DNA of 64,000 nt from assembly GCA_902778135.1 (NCBI GenBank), contig CACYWP010000019.1, forward strand, positions 1-64,000. Direction: 5' to 3'. The position numbers were made by a program, and so were the translations under genes. Under the pieces are notes generated by a model. The model ran no database searches. It saw only the letters and a program-made list of their open reading frames with translations, and had not been told where the DNA came from. This document shows, one piece after another, positions 17,714 to 25,290 of this stretch (positions are counted from its first letter, which is position 1; every line of letters begins with the position of its first letter). The stretch is from an uncultured Coriobacteriaceae bacterium. Its GTDB lineage: Bacteria; Actinomycetota; Coriobacteriia; Coriobacteriales; Atopobiaceae.

Positions 17714-18957
17714 GCCGCCCTCCCCCCTCTTCCGCTCGTATGGGCCCCACCGATGTCCAGGGCCGCCCGCCGGGCAAAGACCATGCTCTCCAGCAGCGAG
17801 TTGGAGGCCAGGCGGTTGGCCCCGTGCACGCCGTTGCAGCTGGTCTCGCCGACCGCATACAGGTGCGGCATCGACGTGCGGCTGCACTCGTCCACCTGGA
17901 TGCCGCCCATCAGGTAGTGCTGGGCAGGCACCACCGGTATCGGCTCGTGACAGATATCGTAGCCCTCCTCCAGGCAGTGGCGATAGATGTTCGAGAAGTG
18001 GTGCAGGATGACGTCCTCGGGCACGTTCTCGAACGACAGCCACACGTGCTGGGTGTGGTCGCGGCGCATCTGCTCGTAGATGGCTGCGGTCACCACGTCA
18101 CGCGGCTGCAGCTCGTCGGTGAAGCGCCGGCCGTGTGCGTCGAGCAGGATGGCGCCTTCCCCGCGGCAGCTCTCGGAGATGAGGAAGGACCGGTCGGGCT
18201 TGGGAGTGTAGAGGCTCGTGGGGTGTATCTGCACGTAGTCCATGTGCTCCAAGGGTATGCCCGCCTGCTGGCAGATGCGGCACCCGTCTCCGGTCAGGCT
18301 GCGGAAGTTCGTGGATCGCGGGTACAGGCCACCGACGCCGCCCGTCGCGACGATCGTGTCGGTCGCCAGAATCATCAGCGGCTCGTTGGCCCCATCGGTC
18401 GCGAGGATGCCCACGCAGGCCCCATCCTCCACCAGCAGGTCGCGCATGGTGGTGTACTCGCGGATGGCGACGTTCGAGCGCGCCTCGACGGCACGACGCA
18501 GCTTCGTCGTGATCTCCGCCCCGGTCAGGTCCGCGGTATGCAGGATGCGCGGGCGCGAGTGGGCCCCCTCGCGCGTGTAGTCCAGCTCGCCCTCTGACGT
18601 CCGGTCGAAGCTCACGCCATACGCCATGAGGTCGTCGATGAGCGGACGGCTCTCGCGGATCATGATGTCGACGCTCTCGCGGCGGTTCTCGTAGTGCCCG
18701 GCACGCAGCGTGTCCTCGAACCACGGGTCGTAGTCCTCGTCGTCGCGCTGCACGCAGATGCCGCCCTGGGCCAGCATGCTGTCGCAACTGGCGACGTCCT
18801 CCTTGCAGATCATCTCCACCGAGAGGTTGTCGGGCAGGTTGAGCGCGGCATAGAGGCCCGCCACGCCGCACCCGACGATCAGCACGTCACAGCTGATCTG
18901 GTCGCAGCCGGTTGGATCGATCTGGGGGGCCGGTGCCCCCGCACCCAGGGCGATCAT
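17710..18957 (-). CDS. nadB: L-aspartate oxidase
   Basis: 415 residues from ATG at 18957, which overlaps the nadA stop (ATGA); this fixes the start. The FAD-binding motif DVLIVGCGVAGLYAALNLP is near residues 23-41. The fumarate reductase/succinate dehydrogenase-like core follows: MLAQGGICVQ, GGVGGLYPRSTNF, DYVQIHPTSLY, SCRGEGAILLD, and GETSCNGVHGANRLASNSL. It oxidises aspartate to iminoaspartate for NadA. At 415 residues it lacks the C-terminal helical domain present in E. coli NadB (about 540 residues); such short forms occur in anaerobes, where fumarate probably serves as electron acceptor. Confidence 0.95.
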   Translation of the reverse strand: MIALGAGAPAPQIDPTGCDQISCDVLIVGCGVAGLYAALNLPDNLSVEMICKEDVASCDSMLAQGGICVQRDDEDYDPWFEDTLRAGHYENRRESVDIMIRESRPLIDDLMAYGVSFDRTSEGELDYTREGAHSRPRILHTADLTGAEITTKLRRAVEARSNVAIREYTTMRDLLVEDGACVGILATDGANEPLMILATDTIVATGGVGGLYPRSTNFRSLTGDGCRICQQAGIPLEHMDYVQIHPTSLYTPKPDRSFLISESCRGEGAILLDAHGRRFTDELQPRDVVTAAIYEQMRRDHTQHVWLSFENVPEDVILHHFSNIYRHCLEEGYDICHEPIPVVPAQHYLMGGIQVDECSRTSMPHLYAVGETSCNGVHGANRLASNSLLESMVFARRAALDIGGAHTSGRGGRAA

Positions 18958-19865
18958 CGGGCTGCGAGCTCGAGCATCCGCTCGAGCGGGGCCGTGGCCG
19001 CCTCGACGCAGTCGGGCATGCCGACCTCGCCAGTGCCGTCGCGCAGGGCCGCCAGCACCTTTTCTGGCGTGACCTTGATCATGTTGACGCAGATCGGGGT
19101 CGTTGCCGGGAAGTAGAAGCGCTTTCCCGTGCCCTGCGTAGCACGCTCCATCTCGCGCTGCACTCCGACGACGGTCAGGACGATGAACTCCTGGGCGTCG
19201 CTCTGCGCCACATAGTCGATCATCTGCTTGGTCGACCCGATGTAGTCCGCCTCGCGCAGGACCTCCTCGGTGCACTCGGGATGCGCGAGGACGACCGCGT
19301 CGGGATGGGCCATCTCCAGCGCCTCGACCTCGGCAGGCGCCATCCGGTGGTGGATGGGGCAGTACCCGCGGTTGAGGATGAAGTGCTTCTCCGGTACCTG
19401 CAGGCTGACGTAGTGGCCCAGGTGCATGTCCGGAATGAACAGGATGTTGCGCTGGGGCAGCTCGCGCACCACCTTCACCGCGTTGGATGAGGTGACGCAG
19501 ACGTCGCTCCAGCTCTTGATCTCCGCGGTGGAGTTGATGTAGCAGACCACGGCCAGATCGTCGAACTCGGCCCTGACGGCATCGACGTCCGCCTTGCGCA
19601 CCATGTGCGCCATGGGGCAGTCGGCCGTCGGTTCGGGCAGCAGCACGGTACGGTCCGGGTTGAGCATCTTCGCGCTCTCGGCCATGAAGGAGACGCCGCA
19701 GAGCACGATTGTGGAGCAGTCCAGCGTGCGGGCGAGGCGAGCGAGGGCAAACGAGTCGCCGACGTGGTCTGCCAGGGCCTGCGTCTCGGGTGGAACGTAG
19801 TAGTGCGCCAGGATGACGGCGTCCTTCTCGCGCTTGAGGCGCGCGACCTCGGTGGCGATGTCCAT
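18954..19865 (-). CDS. nadA: Quinolinate synthase
   Basis: 303 residues from ATG at 19865 (MDIATEVARLKREKDAVILA). NadA motifs are in order: HYYVPPETQALADHVGDS, CGVSFMAESAKML, INSTAEIKSWSDVCVTSSNA, FIPDMHLGHYV, AHPECTEEV and TTPICVNM. The three Cys that ligate the [4Fe-4S] cluster fall in the CGVSFMAE, HPEC and PICVNM segments. It condenses iminoaspartate with dihydroxyacetone phosphate to quinolinate. It is the first gene of nadABC-niaR, with a candidate NiaR site immediately upstream. Confidence 0.97.
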   Translation of the reverse strand: MDIATEVARLKREKDAVILAHYYVPPETQALADHVGDSFALARLARTLDCSTIVLCGVSFMAESAKMLNPDRTVLLPEPTADCPMAHMVRKADVDAVRAEFDDLAVVCYINSTAEIKSWSDVCVTSSNAVKVVRELPQRNILFIPDMHLGHYVSLQVPEKHFILNRGYCPIHHRMAPAEVEALEMAHPDAVVLAHPECTEEVLREADYIGSTKQMIDYVAQSDAQEFIVLTVVGVQREMERATQGTGKRFYFPATTPICVNMIKVTPEKVLAALRDGTGEVGMPDCVEAATAPLERMLELAAR

Positions 19866-19907
19866 GTGACCCCTCTCGTCGGTAGGCTGCCACGTCACGC
19901 GCCAGTA

Positions 19908-19949
19908 TGACATATGAGATTACATCTGACAAGACAATTGTAATGTCAG
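19908..19949 (-). promoter_or_regulatory. nad operon promoter with candidate NiaR operator
   Basis: In a rare A+T-rich patch 40-85 bases before nadA lies an inverted repeat CTGACA...TGTCAG (19926-19931 / 19944-19949) enclosing the palindrome ACAATTGT (19934-19941). A further TGACAT half-site is at 19908-19913. NiaR operators in other bacteria contain TGACA/TGTCA-type half-sites (family knowledge). TTGTCT and TATGTC with a 17-base spacer on the minus strand are possible -35/-10 elements that would be covered by the repeat. Confidence 0.55.
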
Positions 19950-20033
19950 TATTGGCAACCCACAAATGCGGGCGCCCCTCCTTCGGGTCCCCGGACGAGG
20001 GCTGGCACCCCCCACCGTCAACCGGCAAAAGAG

Positions 20034-20066
20034 AGCCCGCCCCTGCCGAGTGGGCAAGGGCGGGCT
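20034..20066 (-). terminator. Intrinsic terminator
   Basis: Nine-base arms (AGCCCGCCC / GGGCGGGCT) with T-rich CTCTTTTG on the minus strand, 41 bases after the stop of the coiled-coil membrane protein. Confidence 0.8.
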
Positions 20067-20106
20067 GCGGGTCGCGGTTGCCCGCGCCTGACTCTGTCAT
20101 GCAGCG

Positions 20107-21312
20107 CTACGAGATGAGCGTGCCCACCTGGATGGAGGCGTTGCTCAGCAGGCCGTTGAGGTAGTCGGTCCACTTGACGGACATATCGTTCTGGGCCTCG
20201 CTGTACTTCTGGTATGCGACGTAATAGGCGGTCTGGGCGTCGTTGTAGGAGGCGCCGTCCGCGGTGAACTCGGAGTCGGCAAGGGCGGTGGCGTACGCGC
20301 TGGCATCGTCGGCCCAGGCGCCGGTCTTGCTGTCCCACTCGTCACCCACGAGCGTGATGATGTAGTCGGCGTATTCCTTGGTCTGCTGGTCCTCGGCGCC
20401 CTCCTCGGGTGCGGCAGGGGCCTCGGGCATCTCGGGCATCTCGCCGCCGATGACCTCCTTGCGCAGGGCGTCCAGCTTGCAGTTCTCCACGATGAGGCTC
20501 TCGACCTCCTCGGCGTCCATGCCGTAGGCGCTGGCGATGGCCTCGTAGTCGCTGGTACCCAGCGCCTGCTCGGCATAGGCGGTGACGTCCTCGTCACTCA
20601 CCGTGATGTCACGCGACTCGACCTCCTTGTTGAGGATGTTGGTGCGAGCGACGTTGAGGGCGTACTCCGCGGACGGCAGGGTGTAGTTGCCCTCCTCGTC
20701 CTTGGCGGACTCGATGGCACCGTTCTGCTCGATGACCTCGCGCACGGTGATGGTCTGGGTCTCGCCGTTGTAGACGTAGGTGGCAAAGACGTCGTCGAGA
20801 TGGTCCTCGGCGACCGCCGTCTGGCCACCCAGGGCGACGCCGCCCGTTGCGGGAGACATGCCAGAGCCACCGCCCAGGGCAAAGCGGCCGATGAGCAGGC
20901 CCAGGACCAGGCTTGCGGCTGCGATGCCGATCCAGGCCGGGACACCAAGGGCTGCCAGACCGGTGGGGGTTGCAGGGGCGGCACTCGGGGCGGTCTCGAC
21001 GGCATCGATGCCGGACTTGGCGGCCTTCTCGGCACGCTTCTGCTTGGAGCGGCGCTCGCGCTTCGCGGGCGACTCCTCCTCGGCAACCTCCTCCTGCGCC
21101 TCCTCGGCGACGTGGCGGACGGCGGACTCGACCTTCTCCTGCTGCACGTCAAACTCCTCGGCGGCGGCCTCGGATGCGGCCTCGACCTCGGTCTCGGCTT
21201 CGGTCACGGCGTCGGCGACGTCCTCCTGCACCTGCTCCGCAACCTCCTCGACGGACTCGACGGTCTCCTCGACCAGCTCGTCCTGTTCGTTCGTCAGCTT
21301 CTCGTCAGACAT
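20107..21312 (-). CDS. Single-pass membrane protein with cytoplasmic coiled coil and SurA-like extracytoplasmic region
   Basis: 401 residues. Residues 1-90 are highly acidic and Ala/Glu/Val-rich (EEVAEQVQEDVADAV), predicted coiled coil; a basic stretch (KRERRSKQKRAEKAAKS) precedes one membrane segment (about 120-145, WIGIAAASLVLGLLIGRFAL). The outer domain (about 160-400) contains ITVSDEDVTAYAEQALG and GMDAEEVESLIVENCKLDALRK cut into helices. This recalls the helical SurA-type N-terminal domain of extracytoplasmic chaperones and foldases, but no PPIase domain is present. It stands alone with its own terminator. The chaperone idea is inference; unknown function is the safe call. Confidence 0.8.
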   Translation of the reverse strand: MSDEKLTNEQDELVEETVESVEEVAEQVQEDVADAVTEAETEVEAASEAAAEEFDVQQEKVESAVRHVAEEAQEEVAEEESPAKRERRSKQKRAEKAAKSGIDAVETAPSAAPATPTGLAALGVPAWIGIAAASLVLGLLIGRFALGGGSGMSPATGGVALGGQTAVAEDHLDDVFATYVYNGETQTITVREVIEQNGAIESAKDEEGNYTLPSAEYALNVARTNILNKEVESRDITVSDEDVTAYAEQALGTSDYEAIASAYGMDAEEVESLIVENCKLDALRKEVIGGEMPEMPEAPAAPEEGAEDQQTKEYADYIITLVGDEWDSKTGAWADDASAYATALADSEFTADGASYNDAQTAYYVAYQKYSEAQNDMSVKWTDYLNGLLSNASIQVGTLIS

Positions 21313-21464
21313 TCAGGAACCTCCTGTAGCATACGAACATCTCGTGGAACGTTCACAACCCTGTAATTCTACCCCACTCCCCACAAACTGTTCCCAACCC
21401 GCAAGCTCTCCATCGAACTGTAAGCAAGCTGTAGCCAAGAACCTGACAGACCAACCATGGACGT

Positions 21465-21494
21465 AAAAAAGGCGGTGCCCCAAGGGACACCGCC
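21465..21494 (-). terminator. Intrinsic terminator of the NlpC/P60 gene
   Basis: GGCGGTG...CACCGCC stem (21471-21494, one wobble pair), followed on the minus strand by six T residues (21470-21465). Confidence 0.92.
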
Positions 21495-21518
21495 TGGTCG
21501 TGCGTCTGCGTGTCGTGG

Positions 21519-22730
21519 CTACAGCACCGATCCCGCCACCGTGTAGGCAGAGCGGCCGGCGAGCGAGTCGAGCACCACCATCGTGCCGTTGGCGTGGATG
21601 ATGTTGCCGTTGCCCACGTAGAGCGCCACGTGGTTGCCCGAGCCGCTGTTCACGCCACCCAGCCAGATGACCAGGTCGCCCGGCTGCAGGCTGCCGGTCG
21701 AGGTGATGCAGCCCGACTGGCCGGCGGACGAGTGCGGGATGGAGATGCCGGCCTGGGCATAGCACCAGCTGGTCAGACCGGAGCAGTCGAAGGCGACGCC
21801 GGGGCTGCAGGCGCCGTAGGAATACGGGACGCCCAGCTGCGAGTAGGCGGCATTGACGATGGTCTGGCGCACGTCGCCCGACGCGGGGACGACGACGGGG
21901 TTGCTCACGGGGGCGGAGACGGTACTGGTCGTCGTGCTGGTGCTGCTCGTCTCCGAGCTGTCGGTGTCGTTGGAAGAGGACGTCTCCTCGGACTGCGACT
22001 CCGTCTGGCGGGTGGCCTCCTGGGCCTGGCGGGCGGCCTCCTCCTCGGCGGCCCTGCGGGCGGCCTCCTCCTCGGCGGCCTTGCGCGCGGCCTCCTGGCG
22101 GGCGATCTCCGCCTGGCGCTCCTCCTCCAGCTTCTGCTGCACCTCGGCGGACAGGCCGCTCACGTACTGCTGCTGGGCTGCCTGACGCTCCTCAAGGTCG
22201 GCCTTCTGGGCCTCCTGCTGCTCGGCCAGCTCGGACTGGGACTGCTCGAGCGCCGTCAGGTTGTCCTTCTGCTCCTGCAGCTCGGCACGCATCGTGTTGA
22301 CGTTATCGATGACCTCCGCATCGTGGGCGGACACGCGGTCTGCATAGTAGATGCTGCTGACCAGCTCCTCGAAGCTGGAGGACTGCAGCAGCAGCGAGAC
22401 CAGCGAGACCCCGCCGGCCTTGTAGTTCGAGGAGACGCGGTCGGCCAGTATCTTCTTCGCCTCGGTCAGCTCGCCTTGCTTGACCTGGATGTCGGCGTTG
22501 GTCTGGTCGATCTGCTCCTTGGTCTGGTCGAGCAGGTAGAGGGTATCGTTGAGCTCCTCGCCCGCGACGGCGAGCTCTTCGGACATGCTCTGCAGCGTCG
22601 CCTGGGCATCTGCAAGCTCTGCCTGGAGCTGGGCGGACGTGGCCGCAAAGGCGGGGGTGGGGACACTGGAAGCCACGAGCGTCGCAGAGAACGCGATGGC
22701 TAGTGTTTGGCGTGCAATAGAGCTTCTCAT
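21519..22730 (-). CDS. Secreted NlpC/P60 peptidoglycan hydrolase with coiled-coil N-terminus
   Basis: 403 residues from ATG at 22730 with AAAGGAGGTCGT before it. A signal peptide (residues 1-29, cleavage after PTPAFA) is followed by a long coiled coil (about 31-240, typical of PcsB/CwlO-type hydrolases), then a Ser/Thr-rich linker (about 240-290). The C-terminal NlpC/P60 domain has the catalytic Cys in AFDCSGLTSWCYAQAG, the His in SGNHVALYVGNG and the third polar residue in IIHANG. Such enzymes cut peptide cross-links in cell-wall peptidoglycan, usually D-Glu to diamino acid, for daughter-cell separation; the coiled coil often mediates control by FtsEX. Monocistronic, with a strong terminator. 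Confidence 0.95.
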   Translation of the reverse strand: MRSSIARQTLAIAFSATLVASSVPTPAFAATSAQLQAELADAQATLQSMSEELAVAGEELNDTLYLLDQTKEQIDQTNADIQVKQGELTEAKKILADRVSSNYKAGGVSLVSLLLQSSSFEELVSSIYYADRVSAHDAEVIDNVNTMRAELQEQKDNLTALEQSQSELAEQQEAQKADLEERQAAQQQYVSGLSAEVQQKLEEERQAEIARQEAARKAAEEEAARRAAEEEAARQAQEATRQTESQSEETSSSNDTDSSETSSTSTTTSTVSAPVSNPVVVPASGDVRQTIVNAAYSQLGVPYSYGACSPGVAFDCSGLTSWCYAQAGISIPHSSAGQSGCITSTGSLQPGDLVIWLGGVNSGSGNHVALYVGNGNIIHANGTMVVLDSLAGRSAYTVAGSVL

Positions 22731-22969
22731 ACGACCTCCTTTGTTTGTCCTCGTATGCGAATGCAAGGCGGGCCCATAGCCCGCCAATGGTCGGAATTCT
22801 ACCATCCCTGCCCGCAACGCCCCCGAATATGCCCGTAACCACCATAGACGGCCAAATCCGCCCGCCACCGGCGCCTCTTGGCCGCTCGCTATACTTGATA
22901 GCCAAAACGGATGAGCCATGCCTGCCAGCGGGCATGTCCTCCGGACGGACCTTCCGGCCAAGGAGCATC

Positions 22970-23839
22970 GTGAACGCAGCGCCCGATAGCGAGACCCACA
23001 CCCTCGTCGGCTCGGAGCAGGCCTTTCGCCCGCTCGTCATGGTCGTCTGTACGCTTTCGGGCGTCTGCGGGGCCGGCCTGCTGGCCTGGCTGCACGCGCA
23101 TGCCACTGCCCTCCCCTGGGCCATCGCGCTGTTCCTCTGGGCTGTCCCCACCCTCTCGAACCTGCACTACCGCCTCACACACGCCCAGACCACCGTGGGC
23201 ATGATGCCCGTCGCCCTGGCCTCTCTCGTCCCGGTGCTGGCGCTGGCACAGGCGTTGGCCGCATCGATGGCCGCGCGCGTCGCCTGTCGATTCGGCCTTG
23301 CGGTCCTCCTGCCAACTGCCGGCGTGTTCTGCATGTGGTTCGCTCGGCTGCGCCGTTGCTATGCCCACCAGCCCGTTCCGCAGCCCGACGCCATCCTGAT
23401 CGTGCTGGGAGGGGCCATTCGCCAGGGCAGGCCCTGTGCGACGCTCGTGCGGCGACTGGACCTGGCCGCTCGCCTCTGGCGCGAGTCCCCCTTACGCACC
23501 ATCGCCGTCACCGGCGGCCCGACACCATACGGAACGACCACCGAGGCCGACGAGATGCGCCGCTACCTCGTCGAGGTGGGAGTCGACCCGGCAGCCATCG
23601 TCTGCGAGCGCACGGCGCGCAACACCCACGAGAACATCTCCCGAACCGCCCACCTGCTGGAGGAGCGCTCCCTGCATGGGCAGTGCTGCATCATCACCAG
23701 CGACTACCACCTCTACCGGGCGATGCGTGACGCACGGCGCCTGCTGGGGGACCCCATTGCCATCCCGGCTCCGACGCCGGCGGGCAGCGTGGCCCAGCAA
23801 TGGTGTCGCGAGGTGCTCACCCTCCTTGCGGGCAGATAG
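22970..23839 (+). CDS. DUF218 (YdcF/ElyC-like) membrane protein
   Basis: 289 residues from GTG at 22970, chosen because AAGGAG lies at 22960-22965; an in-frame ATG at 22934 has no ribosome-binding site. Four hydrophobic segments in the first half (PLVMVVCTLSGVCGAGLLAW; LPWAIALFLWAV; MPVALASLVPVLALAQ; FGLAVLLPTAGVFCMWF) are followed by the DUF218 domain. Its signature pieces are PDAILIVLGGAI, TIAVTGGPTPYGTTTEADEM, ERTARNTHENI and IITSDYHLYRAMRDA. DUF218 proteins act in envelope biogenesis (ElyC/SanA) or as membrane-linked enzymes of unknown substrate. A TATACT at 22890-22895 may be its -10 element. Divergent from the P60 hydrolase gene. Confidence 0.88.
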   Translation: MNAAPDSETHTLVGSEQAFRPLVMVVCTLSGVCGAGLLAWLHAHATALPWAIALFLWAVPTLSNLHYRLTHAQTTVGMMPVALASLVPVLALAQALAASMAARVACRFGLAVLLPTAGVFCMWFARLRRCYAHQPVPQPDAILIVLGGAIRQGRPCATLVRRLDLAARLWRESPLRTIAVTGGPTPYGTTTEADEMRRYLVEVGVDPAAIVCERTARNTHENISRTAHLLEERSLHGQCCIITSDYHLYRAMRDARRLLGDPIAIPAPTPAGSVAQQWCREVLTLLAGR

Positions 23840-23973
23840 GCACCCCCTCCATCCTGCCCGTGTTTCGAGTGCGATACAGCATCGTTTCCGTGATGCCAAA
23901 CCTCTGCGCCCCGCCCCATGGCGCGGCTATCCTCTAGAGACCAATCACGTCCCCGACGCGGAAGGCTGCCGTC

Positions 23974-24798
23974 ATGACCGAGAAGCTACTCCTCATCAAC
24001 GACCTTGCAGGCTACGGAAAGGTCGCATTGGGAGCCATGATGCCCGTTCTGACGCACATGGGCTACGACCTCTACACCCTGCCCACCGCGCTGGTCTCGA
24101 ACACGCTGGACTACGGCACCTTCGAGATCCTGGACACCACCGACTACATGACCCAGACGCTGGCCGTCTGGGACCAGCTGGGCTTCACGTTCGATGCCAT
24201 CGCCACCGGCTTCATCACGAGCGAGCGCCAGGCGCGCCTGGTCGCCGACTTCTGCCATGCCCAGCACGAGCGGGGCGTGCCCGTCTTCGTCGACCCCATC
24301 ATGGGCGATGACGGCCGCCTCTACAACGGGGTGGACAGGCAGATCATCATCCACATGCGCGAGCTCCTGGCTGCGTCCGACGTCGCGGTACCCAACTACA
24401 CCGAGGCCTGCCTGCTCACCGGCGCACCCTATGCGGGGGCCCAGGGGATGACGCCCTCCGACGTCGACCGACTGATGGCCTGCATGCGCACCATCTGCCC
24501 GCGCTCGGTCGTCATCACCAGCGCCGCGGTCGAGGGCAGCCCCGCCGTCATCGGATACGACCATGAGCGCGACGAGCAGTTCACGATTCCCTTCGAGGAG
24601 ATACCGGTGCGCTTCCCGGGCACCGGCGACGTCTTCTCGTCGGTCCTGATGGGCCGCAAGCTGGCTGGCCAAACGCTTGAGGACGCCACCGCCTGTGCGA
24701 TGCATGCGGTGAAGAACCTCATCCGCCTCAACCGGGACGCCGACGACACCTACAAGGGCATCCCGCTGGAGCGATACCTGGGATCGGTGCTGCGATGA
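23974..24798 (+). CDS. pdxY: Pyridoxamine/pyridoxal kinase (PdxY-like)
   Basis: 274 residues starting MTEKLLLINDLAGYGKVALG. It is a PfkB-superfamily kinase of the PdxK/PdxY group. The N-terminal SxxxGYGK-like motif is LAGYGKVALGAMMPVL, with VDPIMGDDGRLY and the anion-hole/catalytic motif FPGTGDVFSSVLMGRKL (Asp of GTGD). It phosphorylates pyridoxal or pyridoxamine to salvage vitamin B6. Its TGA overlaps the ATG of the next gene (24795-24798), so the two are coupled. Confidence 0.9.
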   Translation: MTEKLLLINDLAGYGKVALGAMMPVLTHMGYDLYTLPTALVSNTLDYGTFEILDTTDYMTQTLAVWDQLGFTFDAIATGFITSERQARLVADFCHAQHERGVPVFVDPIMGDDGRLYNGVDRQIIIHMRELLAASDVAVPNYTEACLLTGAPYAGAQGMTPSDVDRLMACMRTICPRSVVITSAAVEGSPAVIGYDHERDEQFTIPFEEIPVRFPGTGDVFSSVLMGRKLAGQTLEDATACAMHAVKNLIRLNRDADDTYKGIPLERYLGSVLR

Positions 24799-25058
24799 GC
24801 GCCCGGCCGCGCATCTCCATCGAGCTGATCGACCGTCTGGGACCACTCCCCTGCCATCGCGGACATCGCATCGGGGACCGCTACGACTTCGACACACAGC
24901 GCGGACAGCTGTGCCCGATGGCCGCGCACGTCGCCTTTCCCTACATCGACATCCTGCGCTACGGCGGGTCCATTCCCGGGCAGCACGAGGGGACCGCGAC
25001 GTTCTGCTGCCCCGACGTCGAGACCATCAACGTCTTCCGCATCGTCCGGGACGAATAG
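24795..25058 (+). CDS. TIGR04076-like small Cys protein
   Basis: 87 residues. The spacing of Cys and Gly residues (PCHRGHRIGDRYDF, LCPMAAHVAFPYIDILRYGG, FCCPDVETINVFRIVRDE) matches the TIGR04076 family of small uncharacterised proteins (typically C-x2-GH..GD...CP.A...CPD). Function unknown; the Cys pattern may bind a metal. It overlaps the pyridoxamine kinase gene by four bases, which suggests a shared role or regulation. Confidence 0.75.
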   Translation: MSARPRISIELIDRLGPLPCHRGHRIGDRYDFDTQRGQLCPMAAHVAFPYIDILRYGGSIPGQHEGTATFCCPDVETINVFRIVRDE

Positions 25059-25290
25059 GCCACCGTACGCCATCCTGCGGGACAGGTCGCGGTGAGCGAG
25101 CTGACACGACCATCTGACAGGCTCCGGGCCGCTGGTGGGGTATCCTAGAAGACCGTCCCGACAACTGCCTCGCATCCAAGCGCGACCGAACAAGCGGCGT
25201 GGCGACGTGCCCGACAGGCGAATGCGGGACATCCAGAGATTCGCAACCACATGCCCGCACACGCGGACGTGCCTTCCGAGAGGTCCCATC

